A stretch of 64,000 nt of DNA from Chitinophaga solisilvae (GCF_009928525.1 NZ_JAABOK010000001.1:310001-374000); one strand, 5' to 3'. Shown: positions 52,670 through 61,696, counted from the stretch's first letter. A program made the numbers and translations. The notes: generated by a model not told the origin, from the sequence alone.

Positions 52670-52717
52670 TCCGTGCTGGCAGGAAGCCGCTGTTATCCGG
52701 AATATTGGGAAAAGAAA

Positions 52718-53809
52718 ATGATGCAGCACAAGCAGGCCGGCAGCGGAAAAAGCTGGTTCCCGGTAATATATGAGTGGGCAGTAATCATCCTGTATATCGG
52801 GATGTACAAGTACAGTGAGCTGATGGAACTTTACCGGTTCCCACCGGTCCCGCAAACTGATTTTCCCTACCTGGAACTGATTCCGTACTGTTTCGCCATC
52901 ACGCTGTATGTCTGGGTGTACTACCGCTGGCTGATGCCCTGGCTGATGAAAACCCGGGGTTATATCTGGATATTACCGCTGTTGGTTGTCTGCTTCGGTT
53001 ACCTCAGTAAAATTGATGCTTTGCTGACCAGTAAGTTGTTTGCCTGGTTCACAGGGGATCCGCTGCTCCGTCACTTCTATGAGTCTCAGGCGGCTCACCT
53101 GCTGTATCGTATCCGATGGCCATTCTTTGGAATACATATGGAATGGCTGTTTACGGACTTTATTGTGTTTTCTTCCATCCTGTTTGTGCGCGATGCCTAC
53201 GAAAAAGAATATCACCGGCACCTGGTACAGGAGAATAACCTGCAGTTACAGCTGGATGCATTGAAAGGACAGCTCAATCCGCACTTTCTCTTTAATACGC
53301 TGAACAGCTTGTATGCCATGAGCCTGAAATATCCTGACAGAACGCCTGAGCAGATACTGAAGCTGGCAGAGATGATGCGGTATATCCTGTATGATACGCA
53401 GCACACGCATGTGCAGCTGGATAAGGAAATCGGTTTCCTGCAGCAGTTCACTGATATGGAACAGCAGAAATATCCTTCTGCCGGTATACGCCTGGAAGTA
53501 AAGGGCGACACTGCCGGGTATACTATTGCGCCATTACTGCTGCTGCCGTTGCTGGAAAATATTTTCAAGCATGGGGCGCTCTGCGTGGAAGATAACGGTT
53601 ACGCCTATATTAATATTGAAATCCATGCCGGAATATTCACCTGTGTCATGCGCAATGACGTACTGCCGGGCATGCCCCTGCAACGCGGCGGTATTGGCCT
53701 TGATAACATGCGGCGCCGGCTGGAGGTGCATTACCCCGGCCGTCATTCGCTGGAGGTGAGCAGTACGCCGGACACCTACAGCATCACGTTGCAGATTCAA
53801 TTAAGATAA
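52718..53809 (+). CDS. LytS-type sensor histidine kinase
   Basis: A membrane kinase of about 363 residues. The start is taken at ATG 52718, after a GGAAAAGAAA stretch; an in-frame GTG at 52673 falls near the operator. Hydrophobic segments include VIYEWAVIILYIGMY, LIPYCFAITLYVWVYY, YIWILPLLVVCFGYL and FTDFIVFSSILFV. The phospho-acceptor motif is QLNPHFLFNTLNSLYAMS (His189). ATPase motifs are LLLPLLENIFKHGAL and GGIGLDNMRRRLEVHY. Its response regulator follows 18 bp later. It is divergent from the erythromycin-esterase-like gene. Confidence 0.92.
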   Translation: MMQHKQAGSGKSWFPVIYEWAVIILYIGMYKYSELMELYRFPPVPQTDFPYLELIPYCFAITLYVWVYYRWLMPWLMKTRGYIWILPLLVVCFGYLSKIDALLTSKLFAWFTGDPLLRHFYESQAAHLLYRIRWPFFGIHMEWLFTDFIVFSSILFVRDAYEKEYHRHLVQENNLQLQLDALKGQLNPHFLFNTLNSLYAMSLKYPDRTPEQILKLAEMMRYILYDTQHTHVQLDKEIGFLQQFTDMEQQKYPSAGIRLEVKGDTAGYTIAPLLLLPLLENIFKHGALCVEDNGYAYINIEIHAGIFTCVMRNDVLPGMPLQRGGIGLDNMRRRLEVHYPGRHSLEVSSTPDTYSITLQIQLR

Positions 53810-53827
53810 CTTTTAAACAGACAGATC

Positions 53828-54538
53828 ATGATCCGTTGCCTGATTGTAGATGATGAGCCGATAGCGCATGAAGTACTGGAGCATTTTATTTTGCAGACAC
53901 CGGGCCTGGTGCTTTCCGGCAAGGCGCGCAACCCGGTGGCCGCCTTTGCCGCCATGCACCAGTCGCCGGTAGACCTGCTGTTCCTGGATATCAATATGCC
54001 GCTGATGAACGGGCTGGACTTCCTGAAAAGCCTGAAGAACCCGCCGGCAGTGATTCTGACCACGGCTTATGCGGCCCATGCGCTGGAAGGTTTTGAGCTG
54101 GATGTGGCAGACTACCTGCTGAAACCCTTTTCCCTGGAGCGTTTTACACGCGCCGTAGAAAAGGCGAAGCGTTACCTGGCAGGGGAAGTGGCCCCGCAAC
54201 CAGCTGCCGCCGCACCTGCGGCGGCACCGCACCTGCTGCTGAAAGGAAAAAACGGACTGGAGAAGATAGCATTCAGTGATATATGTTATGTGGAAGCCGC
54301 AGGCGATTACATGAAGATTTTTACAGGGCAGCAGCCTTTTCTTTCCCTGCTGACCATGAAAGAGCTGGAGCAAACCCTCCCGGCAGCTGGATTTGTGCGG
54401 ATTCACCGTTCCTATCTGGTGGCTGTACAAGCCATTAAAATATTAGGTAATGCGCAGCTGACGCTGACAGACGGGACTGTGCTGCCTGTCAGCCAATCAT
54501 ACCGCCACCTGGTTTTGGCGGTATTCCGCGGCGCATAA
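53828..54538 (+). CDS. LytTR response regulator
   Basis: A receiver with Asp8-Asp9 and phospho-acceptor Asp54 (LLFLDINMPLMNG), then VADYLLKPFSLERFTRAVEK. An Ala/Pro-rich linker (QPAAAAPAAAP) joins it to a LytTR domain (KGKNGLEKIAFSDICYVEAA, FVRIHRSYLVAVQAI, LPVSQSYRHLVLAVF). The linker is a feature the other two regulators here lack. It is co-transcribed with the kinase and probably binds the 21-bp-period repeats before it. Confidence 0.93.
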   Translation: MIRCLIVDDEPIAHEVLEHFILQTPGLVLSGKARNPVAAFAAMHQSPVDLLFLDINMPLMNGLDFLKSLKNPPAVILTTAYAAHALEGFELDVADYLLKPFSLERFTRAVEKAKRYLAGEVAPQPAAAAPAAAPHLLLKGKNGLEKIAFSDICYVEAAGDYMKIFTGQQPFLSLLTMKELEQTLPAAGFVRIHRSYLVAVQAIKILGNAQLTLTDGTVLPVSQSYRHLVLAVFRGA

Positions 54539-54583
54539 CTTTGGCTACTCCGCTGCACCTCAAATTCCGGAATCCGTAAATCT

Positions 54584-55495
54584 TTACCGGGTCAGGAGGC
54601 TATCCAGCATATTATAGAAGGCAGTCCGCTGCTCAAACATGGGGAAGTGCCCGGAAGCCTGTATCCAGTGCAGCTTTGCCGCCGGGTGGATAATTTTCAG
54701 CTCATAGGTATAGAATGCCAGCACATCCTGCCGGGCGGCGATGACATCGATAGGTCCCCGGTAACGGTACAGGGTTTTGCTGAGGTCGTAGCGGATGCGC
54801 CACAGATCGCCTATCATCAGCTGCTGCATATGTGTATTGGATTTTGCTACCTCTATCTTTTTCAGCATGCTGTCGATCATCAGCTTGTTATAGATATACG
54901 ACATGCGCATGATACGGTTATAGGCGAGAAAAACCTCTCTGGGCGGTTCTTTATCTCCCATCAGCTTACTGAGGGAATCGAATTTTATCATGTCTTCCGG
55001 TCCCATTCTGGCCCGCACATTGTTGACATGAGTGGTATACAGGTCGGTAGACATTTTATAGTATCCGGGGCAGACCAGCAGCAGGCGTTTCACCTTCTGC
55101 GGGTAGTTAGCCGCAAAGTTCATGGCCAGCATAGCGCCCCAGGAATGGCCGTAAATCAGTATCTGCTTTACTTTCAGCCGGTCCATCAACCGGTTGATGT
55201 CTTCCATGGCCGCTTTCATATTGATGGTGGTGGAATCAAAAGGAGTGGGGATGGACAACCCGGTACCGCGCTGCTCCAGCAATACCGCCTTATATTTTCT
55301 GCCCAGTTCTGTCGCTACCTCCTCCTGCTGCATACAGGAATTGCCGGGGCCACCGGATAAGACAATGATGGGTTCACCATGGCCGTAGGTATGATAGTAA
55401 AGATAACCGTTGGCATACCTGATAGAGTCCGTTGTTTGCGCTTGGCCCTGCAGTAACGGCAGCAGCAGTACAGGCAGTAGGAATATTTTTCTCAT
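54584..55495 (-). CDS. Exported alpha/beta hydrolase (proline iminopeptidase-like)
   Basis: About 303 residues from ATG 55495 (MRKIFLLPVLLLPLLQGQAQ, a signal peptide). The earlier in-frame codons to 55630 overlap the divergent gene region and are not family-like. Motifs: GEPIIVLSGGPGNSC (oxyanion GGPG, as in proline iminopeptidases), LLEQRGTGLS, nucleophile ILIYGHSWGAMLAMNFA, and final His in WIQASGHFPMFEQ. The acid is likely the Asp of VIAARQDVL. It is periplasmic or surface-bound. It is convergent with the third LytTR regulator (45-bp gap) and divergent from the hydroxylase gene. Confidence 0.88.
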   Translation of the reverse strand: MRKIFLLPVLLLPLLQGQAQTTDSIRYANGYLYYHTYGHGEPIIVLSGGPGNSCMQQEEVATELGRKYKAVLLEQRGTGLSIPTPFDSTTINMKAAMEDINRLMDRLKVKQILIYGHSWGAMLAMNFAANYPQKVKRLLLVCPGYYKMSTDLYTTHVNNVRARMGPEDMIKFDSLSKLMGDKEPPREVFLAYNRIMRMSYIYNKLMIDSMLKKIEVAKSNTHMQQLMIGDLWRIRYDLSKTLYRYRGPIDVIAARQDVLAFYTYELKIIHPAAKLHWIQASGHFPMFEQRTAFYNMLDSLLTR

Positions 55496-55580
55496 AATAC
55501 AGGAAGTTACGATAATCCCAAAAAAGTTATTATTTTCCGGAGTATGTTTTTTCCACGTTATCTCATTTAATGATACCATC

Positions 55581-56573
55581 ATGACGATATTCCACACCCT
55601 GTATGATGAACTGACCGGCTTCCTGGGCATAGGCCCGTTACTGGAAATGTATAAATCCGGTAACTACAGCGCCCTGTTCACTTTCAACGGCATCCTTCAG
55701 GCTATTTCCCCGGTGATCCCGTTGCTGCTGCTGATAGAAATTATCCGTGCGGTGATCTATAAGCGTTTTAAAATAGAAGATTACAAGATACCTTTCCTGG
55801 TATACGTGCTCAATCGTTTTATTTCCCGCTTTGTTTCCATTGCGGCCGTATTGTTCTGTATAGGAATACTTGAAAAGTTTGCAGTGTTTAAAACCACCTT
55901 TACGTGGTACTGGTTTATTTATGGCTATGTGATCTGGGAGTTTGCCCATTTTGTATATCACTATCTTGGACATAAGGTCCGTTTATTCTGGTGCCTGCAT
56001 TCCACGCATCATGCACCTACCGCCATGAATCTGTCTGTGACATATACGCACTTTTTCCTGGAAGCGCCTTACGCCGACGTCATCAGAACATCTATTTGTA
56101 TACTGGCCGGCGTAAACCCGCCGTTGCTGTTCTTTATCATGTTTATTGACGGCACCTGGGGAGCTTTCATTCACGTAGGCGAAAATATCATGAAAGACGG
56201 GCGCATGGGCTTCCTCGGCAAAATTATCCTGACGCCTTCCTTTCACCGGGTACATCATGCCAAAAATCCACTCTACATGGATACCAACTTCTGCAATCTC
56301 CTGAACATCTGGGATAAAGTATTCCGCACCTACCAGCCGGAACAAAAGGAGCTGCAGATAGAATACGGCATTTCCAGGGAAATGAACCCCGGCAACATCT
56401 GGGACGTATACTTCGGTGAACTGTACTGCCTGTGGAAGGATATGATGGCAGCCCCCGGAATCCGCAATAAGCTGCTCTACATCGTTATGCCTCCCGGCTG
56501 GAGCCATACCGGCGATCATAAAACCGCGAAAATAGTAAAACAACACTACCTCTCCGGTAAAGCGTCAGCATAG
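55581..56573 (+). CDS. Fatty acid hydroxylase/sterol desaturase family protein
   Basis: A 330-residue membrane di-iron enzyme. It starts at ATG 55581 (MTIFHTLYDELTGFLGIG). TM-like segments include VIPLLLLIEIIRAVIY and FVSIAAVLFCIGIL. The His clusters of the family are present: FAHFVYHYLGHK, WCLHSTHHAPTAMNLSVT, FIHVGENIM and SFHRVHHAKN, which together bind the iron pair. Such bacterial members hydroxylate lipids or related substrates in the inner membrane. The small basic gene at 56635 follows 61 bp later but has its own -7 box. Confidence 0.9.
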   Translation: MTIFHTLYDELTGFLGIGPLLEMYKSGNYSALFTFNGILQAISPVIPLLLLIEIIRAVIYKRFKIEDYKIPFLVYVLNRFISRFVSIAAVLFCIGILEKFAVFKTTFTWYWFIYGYVIWEFAHFVYHYLGHKVRLFWCLHSTHHAPTAMNLSVTYTHFFLEAPYADVIRTSICILAGVNPPLLFFIMFIDGTWGAFIHVGENIMKDGRMGFLGKIILTPSFHRVHHAKNPLYMDTNFCNLLNIWDKVFRTYQPEQKELQIEYGISREMNPGNIWDVYFGELYCLWKDMMAAPGIRNKLLYIVMPPGWSHTGDHKTAKIVKQHYLSGKASA

Positions 56574-56604
56574 AATTATCAGGGCAGAAATGGGAATGAA
56601 ACAT

Positions 56605-56612
56605 TATATTTG
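56605..56612 (+). promoter_or_regulatory. -7 box for the small basic protein gene
   Basis: TATATTTG is an exact TAnnTTTG match 30 bp before the ATG at 56635. No clear -33 element is seen. Confidence 0.5.
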
Positions 56613-56634
56613 TTCTACACCAATGCTGATAACT

Positions 56635-56793
56635 ATGTCCTTATTAAACAACAACAATAAGAAGAACGGTAAAAAAGATAACAAGCAAACCAAAAATGCT
56701 TTACCCGGCGCCAATAACGTTGCCAAACCCGGCGCATTGCCCTCCTCCTTTAACAGAAAACCAGTGAAGACAGGCGGAACGAGAGGAAGCTGA
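56635..56793 (+). CDS. Small basic protein, 52 aa
   Basis: From ATG 56635 the product begins MSLLNNNNKKNGKKDNKQ and continues TKNALPGANNVAKPGALPSS to a C-terminal FNRKPVKTGGTRGS. It is rich in Lys, Asn, Gly and Pro with no hydrophobic stretch, so it is probably disordered and may bind nucleic acid. An in-frame ATG at 56590 lies upstream of the -7 box and is unlikely. I do not recognise a family. A palindrome follows 7 bp after the stop. Confidence 0.6.
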   Translation: MSLLNNNNKKNGKKDNKQTKNALPGANNVAKPGALPSSFNRKPVKTGGTRGS

Positions 56794-56800
56794 TGGCTTT

Positions 56801-56923
56801 GAATTACGAATTGCGAATTACGAATTACGAATGAGGAGCGAAGATTTAAGCGAAGAAGTAAATTCTTTGTCCGCTTAAATCTTCGCTCCTCATTCGTAAT
56901 TCGCAATTCGTAATTCGTAATTC
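56801..56923. repeat. Family A giant palindrome (PAL-8) between convergent genes
   Basis: Two 52-bp arms (56801-56852 and 56872-56923) each hold four heptamers, then AATGAGGAGCGAAGATTTAA and GCG. They differ only in which heptamer is AATTGCG (second against third). The loop (AGAAGTAAATTCTTTG) resembles that of the element at 62934. Confidence 0.93.
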
Positions 56924-56939
56924 TCATTTCATAATTTGT

Positions 56940-57299
56940 TTACCAAAAGAATTGCTCCGAAACCACCTTTCCATCCTGCACCACATATACACAAAGCTCA
57001 GACATCTGCGAGCGTTCGCGGCCTTTCATTTTAAGGTCCATGGTGAGGGTGAAGGCAAAGCTGTTACCGGCAACAAGTGGTGCTGAAACGGTGCTGCCAT
57101 AGGAGGTTTCTACCATCCCCTGGAATTTTCTTCCTTTCTCCAGAATGTTCTGCAGACCATGGGTTTCTTTTTCAAAACCAGAGAGGGTGTCTGGTTCTAT
57201 GCTGATGACATCTGCTGCATACAGCTCCTGTTGTGCTTGTTCATACTTTTCTGTACGGCAGTATTCCGCCAGTTTGATAGCAATTTCCTGGACAGTCAT
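56940..57299 (-). CDS. SnoaL-like/NTF2-fold protein
   Basis: A 119-residue protein of the NTF2-like superfamily. It starts with helix TVQEIAIKLAEYCRTEKYEQ, followed by the cone-shaped sheet: YAADVISIEPDTLSGFEKET, SYGSTVSAPLVAGNSFAFTL and LCVYVVQDGKVVSEQFFW. The E-Q-F-F end is common in SnoaL-like proteins. It is cytoplasmic, without signal peptide. It is a single gene, closed by the palindrome at 56801-56923. Ligand or reaction is unknown. Confidence 0.85.
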   Translation of the reverse strand: MTVQEIAIKLAEYCRTEKYEQAQQELYAADVISIEPDTLSGFEKETHGLQNILEKGRKFQGMVETSYGSTVSAPLVAGNSFAFTLTMDLKMKGRERSQMSELCVYVVQDGKVVSEQFFW

Positions 57300-57426
57300 A
57301 GTGATATGATTTTAGGTTTCTGAATAAGATATCTTTAAAGTTACACAAAAAATATCTTCCTCCTGCTGCCATCTGATATGGTCAAAAAACGCAAATTTGT
57401 ATCTGTTTTTGCTGGAAGATAAGTTG

Positions 57427-57434
57427 CATTTTTG
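57427..57434 (+). promoter_or_regulatory. Candidate -7 box for the second PhzF gene
   Basis: CATTTTTG matches 7 of 8 positions of TAnnTTTG and is 28 bp before the ATG at 57455. Confidence 0.35.
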
Positions 57435-57454
57435 TATGACTAAATCATCCACGC

Positions 57455-58240
57455 ATGAATATTCGTTTTTTCCAGGTTGATGCCTTTACCGGCAAGCCCT
57501 TTAAAGGTAATCCTGCGGGTGTATGTATCCTGGATGCCCCGTTGCCCGATAGTACGCTGCAGTCCATTGCGGCGGAGAATAATCTTCCGGAAACCGCTTT
57601 TTTGTCGAAGGAATCAGACGGATACCGGCTCCGCTGGTTTACGCCCACTGTAGAAATGAAGCTGTGCGGACATGCCACACTGGCCAGCGCGCATGTTTTA
57701 TGGGAGAATAACCTGGAAACACCGGATAAGGTGTTGCAATTTCATACCCTGAGCGGCCTGCTCACTGCCGCCAAAAGAGGACAGCGGATAGAGCTGGATT
57801 TCCCGGCCTCCGGCCAGGAGCCGGTAGTATTGCCGGTGGCATTGCGGCAGCTCTTCAAGGATAATTACGTGAATGCAACGTATAGTACTGACCGTTACAT
57901 TGTGGAACTGCCTTCTGCAGAGGCGGTCACCGGTTTTATTCCTGATTTCCACCTGCTGGAACAATACCGCTGCGTTATTACGGCGAAAGGCGCCCCCGAT
58001 TCGCCATATGACTTCATTTCCCGTTACTTTGCAGTCCCGCTGGGGGTAAATGAGGACCCTGTTACAGGCAGTGCGCATTGTTGCCTGGCTACTTACTGGG
58101 CGCCATTGTTGGGTAAGCAGGAATTTTTCGCTTACCAGGCATCGCCCAGAGGAGGGGAGATGAAGGTAATCCTGCAGGGCAGCCGCGTTCTGATGCAGGG
58201 AGAAGCCGTAACCGTTATCAGTGGCACTTATCATATCTGA
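57455..58240 (+). CDS. PhzF-family isomerase/epimerase-like protein (intact active site)
   Basis: A 261-residue PhzF/YddE family member. The N-terminus reads VDAFTGKPFKGNPAGVC. The catalytic Glu is present as Glu46 in NLPETAFLSKE. WFTPTVEMKLCGHATLASAH and FAVPLGVNEDPVTGSAHCCL complete the usual motifs. It therefore keeps everything the paralogue at 1975-2835 has lost. The natural substrate is unknown; most bacterial members are uncharacterised. The PEP-mutase-like gene follows 24 bp later, so the two form an operon. Confidence 0.92.
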   Translation: MNIRFFQVDAFTGKPFKGNPAGVCILDAPLPDSTLQSIAAENNLPETAFLSKESDGYRLRWFTPTVEMKLCGHATLASAHVLWENNLETPDKVLQFHTLSGLLTAAKRGQRIELDFPASGQEPVVLPVALRQLFKDNYVNATYSTDRYIVELPSAEAVTGFIPDFHLLEQYRCVITAKGAPDSPYDFISRYFAVPLGVNEDPVTGSAHCCLATYWAPLLGKQEFFAYQASPRGGEMKVILQGSRVLMQGEAVTVISGTYHI

Positions 58241-58264
58241 TACCTTAAAATTAAAACCTTGTTT

Positions 58265-59035
58265 ATGTCTGCTTACGAAAAGTTCAAGGCATTGCACCAT
58301 GCGGAAGAACCGCTGCTGCTCTGCAATGTATGGAATGCCGCCAGCGCAAAGATTATACAGGAAAAAGGATTCCCGGCGCTGGCTACCTCCAGCTCGGCAG
58401 TGGCTGATACGATGGGCTACACCGACGGAGAAAATATACCCTTCCCGGAACTGCTGCAGGTGACGGAAAGAATTGTAAAAAGTGTTGATGTGCCTGTTTC
58501 TGCAGATATTGAAACCGGGTATAGCAGCGACATTGATGGCCTGCTCCGGAATATTGACCAGCTGCTTCGTATTGGTGTGGTGGGTATTAACCTCGAAGAT
58601 GCTGCAGTAGGCGAATCCCGTATACTGCCGCCTGCGGCGGATTTTGTGAAGAAGCTCAGCGCTATCAGGACACACCTGTCCGCTACCGGTAAGCAACTTT
58701 TCATTAATGCCAGAACAGATACGTTCCTGCTCAAACTCCCCAACGCACTGGAAGAAACGCTCATACGGGCACGTATATACGAAGAAGCCGGGGCCGACAG
58801 TCTCTTTGTTCCCTTCATTCATAACGAGGAAGACATCCGCCAGGTAGTAAATGCCACCAGTCTCCCGGTAAATGTACTGGCCATGCCGCAGCTGCCATCC
58901 TATGCCCGCCTGAAAGACCTCGGCGTAAAACGCATCAGCATGGGCGGCAGCATGTACTGGTCCCTCGGCGCCACCCTCCGCTCCCGCATCGACGCCATCC
59001 TTGCAGACGGCGACTTCCGCGCAGTGTTTATTTGA
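58265..59035 (+). CDS. Isocitrate lyase/PEP mutase superfamily protein
   Basis: A 256-residue TIM-barrel enzyme starting at ATG 58265 (MSAYEKFKALHHAEEPLLLC). NVWNAASAKIIQEKGFPALA and SSSAVADTMGYTDGENIPF form the first loops. VPVSADIETGYSSDIDGLL holds the Asp-x-Glu metal site, and VVGINLEDA the next conserved acid. LFINARTDTFLL carries the Arg and Asp. The isocitrate lyase KKCGH motif is absent, so it belongs with the PEP mutase/oxaloacetate-decarboxylase-like branch. It is coupled to PhzF (24 bp). Its TGA lies inside the arm of a palindrome. Confidence 0.9.
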   Translation: MSAYEKFKALHHAEEPLLLCNVWNAASAKIIQEKGFPALATSSSAVADTMGYTDGENIPFPELLQVTERIVKSVDVPVSADIETGYSSDIDGLLRNIDQLLRIGVVGINLEDAAVGESRILPPAADFVKKLSAIRTHLSATGKQLFINARTDTFLLKLPNALEETLIRARIYEEAGADSLFVPFIHNEEDIRQVVNATSLPVNVLAMPQLPSYARLKDLGVKRISMGGSMYWSLGATLRSRIDAILADGDFRAVFI

Positions 59036-59272
59036 TTATTTTGTTATTTGGTTATTTGAGATTTTGTAGCGCATAGAGAAGCCCCCTTAAAGGATTTGGG
59101 GATTTAGGAATTTTGAAATTTCGGAATTTGAATGCTGCGGATGATTACGCGAATATCTTTGCTGCATTAAAAAATTCCGAAATTTCAAAATTCCTAAATC
59201 CCCAAATCCTTTAAGGGGGCTTCTCTATGCGCTACAAAATCTCAAATAACCAAATAACAAAATAATCAAATA
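59029..59272. repeat. Family B giant palindrome (PAL-9), 101-bp perfect arms spanning both stop codons
   Basis: Arms 59029-59129 and 59172-59272 are exact reverse complements over 101 bp, with a 42-bp spacer. The outer part is TTTGATTATTTTGTTATTTG-type repeat. The middle has GCGCATAGAGAAGCCCCCTT and the inner part AATTTTGAAATTTCGGAATT. The TGA stops of both convergent genes are inside the arms. The spacer resembles the core hairpin of the element at 14741-14858. Confidence 0.97.
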
Positions 59273-61632
59273 GTAATTTTTTGGGCGCCGGGATGCAGGG
59301 GATGCGTTTTTCCGTGCCAGATGAATGTTCCGCTGAGGCCGGGGGGGAGGGTGATGCTGGCCTGGATACCGTTGATACCTTTTCGTATAAGCGATACCGT
59401 TATTTCGCCGTTGGGGTGGGGCATGCTGCCGCTGGCCTGTTGTAGTTCGCCCATGGCGGGCTCAATCTTTACTGTGGCAAACCCGGGAGTGGCGGGCATA
59501 ATACCGCAGATAGTGGCGAGGAAATCGTAGTTCGGGCTGGCGCTCCAGGCGTGGCAGTCGGAGCGTGTAGGCTCAGGATTTTCAGCAAAAGTGGTAAGCC
59601 CTATGTTGAGCATGTCCCTCCAGGGTTGTAATTGGCTGTAGTAGCGGTTACCGAGGCCGGCTTTCTTCAATGCCTGGTTCAGGTAGAAACGATAGTAGAA
59701 GGTAGCCTGGCTGAGCGTGGTATCGGTGAGTACGCGTTGCAGTACCGCCTGTTCCCGCTCTTTGGGAATGGCTGCGGCCAGCACGGCCATAATACCGGCA
59801 TGCTGACTGAAGGTATTTCTGGCAGGTGTATTGGCCATACGGTTGCCGGCGGTATCGAAGCATTGTTTATAAACGCCCTGTGACAGGGCGTTGGCCAGGC
59901 GGGTGTATTGTTGTGCCTCTGCTGTTTTGCCGAAACCGGCGAACAGTGTGGCCGCCTGTCGTAATGTATAAATGTATTGCAGCGTGATGATGGCAGAATG
60001 CCCGTCATTTGCACCGTCCGGCGTACCGCCCGGAAAGGCGGTATTCCAGTCTGTAAAGCCCCACCAGTGCATAGGGCCCAGCATCATCCGCGGGCGGTCC
60101 GTATGTTTATCAAACCAGTCCAGCACGCCGCGTATGGCAGTAAAGTACTGGCTGACAAAAGCGTCATCTTTGCGGTGCATCCAGTAATCATAAATCATGC
60201 TCACCCAAAACAGGGAGAAGGGAGGTATCACCTGCAGGCGGCTGCTGGGATAGCGGCCCTGGGTAAGCCCTTCCGGCACGCGGGAACAGTAAAAGTCGTG
60301 GATGGCTTTGCGCATAAGGCGGTCGTCGCCGGCTACATACAGGGATATGAGCGACTGGATACGGGTGTCTCCTTCGTATTGCAGCTGTTCGTAGTACGGA
60401 CAGTCGAAATAGGTTTCCCCGGCGCAGGCAAGGGCCGTACGCCAGCCGGTACGCCAGATGGCTGTCAGCGAGGTATCGTTGCAGCTGAACCGTGCTTTTT
60501 CCCGGAAGGGGTAGCCGGTATGTAATCCATACAGGTCATCAATCTGCAGCGGCTCGCTGCCGGTGGTTATATCCAGCTGCAGGTAGCGGTAGGTGCGGAA
60601 CCAGAGGGGGCGGAAGGTCCTGCCCTTACCACCGTCGGGCGCAAAGATGTCGTAGTTCCCGATGATCTCCATGCCATCTACCTCATTGCGGTTGCCTTTC
60701 TGATGATTTTTAAACAACGCTTCGGCATAGGTCATTTTTATCGTACTGCCGTTACCGTTAGAAACGGTTAACTGCGGATAGGCGGTGGTGTTATAGGACT
60801 GATCTATCAGTATGCTGACGGTTTGGTTGGCGGGGATCGTCAGCGGATGCCGGCCATCCAGCCAGCTGGCGGTGGCAGGGATACCGGATGTGCGGCGTAC
60901 CTGTGCCATCCGTTCCGGCACTTCCTCCATCAGCGGGATGGTGCGGGGAACGAGTGTCCACAGGTTATCGGACCCGAAGCCGGCAGGAGAGGGGTGCGCT
61001 ATTTCTCTGGCTGCCGGCCATGCGGCGTCATCGAAGGCGGGCTGCTCCCATCCCCAGGGATAGGCGTGGCCATTTACCTGGTCGCCGGGGCCTGTGACCA
61101 TATAGCTGTGCAGGCGTGCACCGTTATCCAGCGAGCAGGGCGTATAGGCGGTATCGTTATATACCTTCCAGCTGCTGTTGGTGTTGACAGCCTTTTCTGC
61201 TTCTGTATCTCCCTGCATCAGCCAGCCGGTCTGATTGGAAACCTGCGCTACCGGCGCATGTTCACCCATATTCCATACCAGGGCGGCGAGGGTATTGCTG
61301 CCTGTGCGCAGGTAGGGGGCAATATCCACCGTTTCGAAATTCCAGTTGTACAGGTCCCCGCGCGCCGGGCCGCTGCAAACCGGCGTGCCGTTCACAAACA
61401 GCCGGTAGCGGTTATCTGCGCTGAGATGTACTATATACCGGGCAGGCAGACCGGTTAACGTGATACTTTTCCGGAAATGATATACGCCATAAGCGCGTTG
61501 GGGAACGCCGGGGCAGCTGACCCAGACCGCCTGCCAGTGGCCGTTCATCAGGGCCGGGTTGACGGGCAGGCCCTGTGCGGCGGCCCTGGAAACGGACAAG
61601 GCCACCATCAGTAATAAAACGTGGAATTTCAT
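59266..61632 (-). CDS. Alpha-L-rhamnosidase-like glycoside hydrolase (GH78)
   Basis: A 788-residue exported enzyme (signal peptide KFHVLLLMVALSVSRAAAQ). An N-terminal beta domain (HFRKSITLTGLPARYIVHLS, YRLFVNGTPVCSGPARGDLY) is typical of GH78. The (alpha/alpha)6 catalytic domain begins near residue 390. DCPYYEQLQYEGDTRIQSLI is the GH78 active-site stretch, with the usual DCPxR-E changed to DCPYYE. MLGPMHWWGFTDWNTAFPGG and DCHAWSASPNYDFLATICGI are further family segments. It probably removes rhamnose or a related sugar from plant or bacterial glycans in the periplasm. It is divergent from the PQQ-type propeller gene; no SusC/SusD pair is near. Confidence 0.9.
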   Translation of the reverse strand: MKFHVLLLMVALSVSRAAAQGLPVNPALMNGHWQAVWVSCPGVPQRAYGVYHFRKSITLTGLPARYIVHLSADNRYRLFVNGTPVCSGPARGDLYNWNFETVDIAPYLRTGSNTLAALVWNMGEHAPVAQVSNQTGWLMQGDTEAEKAVNTNSSWKVYNDTAYTPCSLDNGARLHSYMVTGPGDQVNGHAYPWGWEQPAFDDAAWPAAREIAHPSPAGFGSDNLWTLVPRTIPLMEEVPERMAQVRRTSGIPATASWLDGRHPLTIPANQTVSILIDQSYNTTAYPQLTVSNGNGSTIKMTYAEALFKNHQKGNRNEVDGMEIIGNYDIFAPDGGKGRTFRPLWFRTYRYLQLDITTGSEPLQIDDLYGLHTGYPFREKARFSCNDTSLTAIWRTGWRTALACAGETYFDCPYYEQLQYEGDTRIQSLISLYVAGDDRLMRKAIHDFYCSRVPEGLTQGRYPSSRLQVIPPFSLFWVSMIYDYWMHRKDDAFVSQYFTAIRGVLDWFDKHTDRPRMMLGPMHWWGFTDWNTAFPGGTPDGANDGHSAIITLQYIYTLRQAATLFAGFGKTAEAQQYTRLANALSQGVYKQCFDTAGNRMANTPARNTFSQHAGIMAVLAAAIPKEREQAVLQRVLTDTTLSQATFYYRFYLNQALKKAGLGNRYYSQLQPWRDMLNIGLTTFAENPEPTRSDCHAWSASPNYDFLATICGIMPATPGFATVKIEPAMGELQQASGSMPHPNGEITVSLIRKGINGIQASITLPPGLSGTFIWHGKTHPLHPGAQKITI

Positions 61633-61696
61633 AAGTCGAATGCTTTAGCTTTAAGTTAAAATATAATTTTTAAAGTTAAAAGCGTCCCTTACCATC

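Noticed and set aside
57698..58822. A 374-codon frame on the minus strand under the PhzF and PEP-mutase genes
   Set aside because: It is an antisense shadow of two well-recognised genes.
59029..59272. Long inverted repeats as terminal repeats of an insertion sequence
   Set aside because: The arms enclose only 20-42 bp, with no transposase frame and no target duplication I could see.
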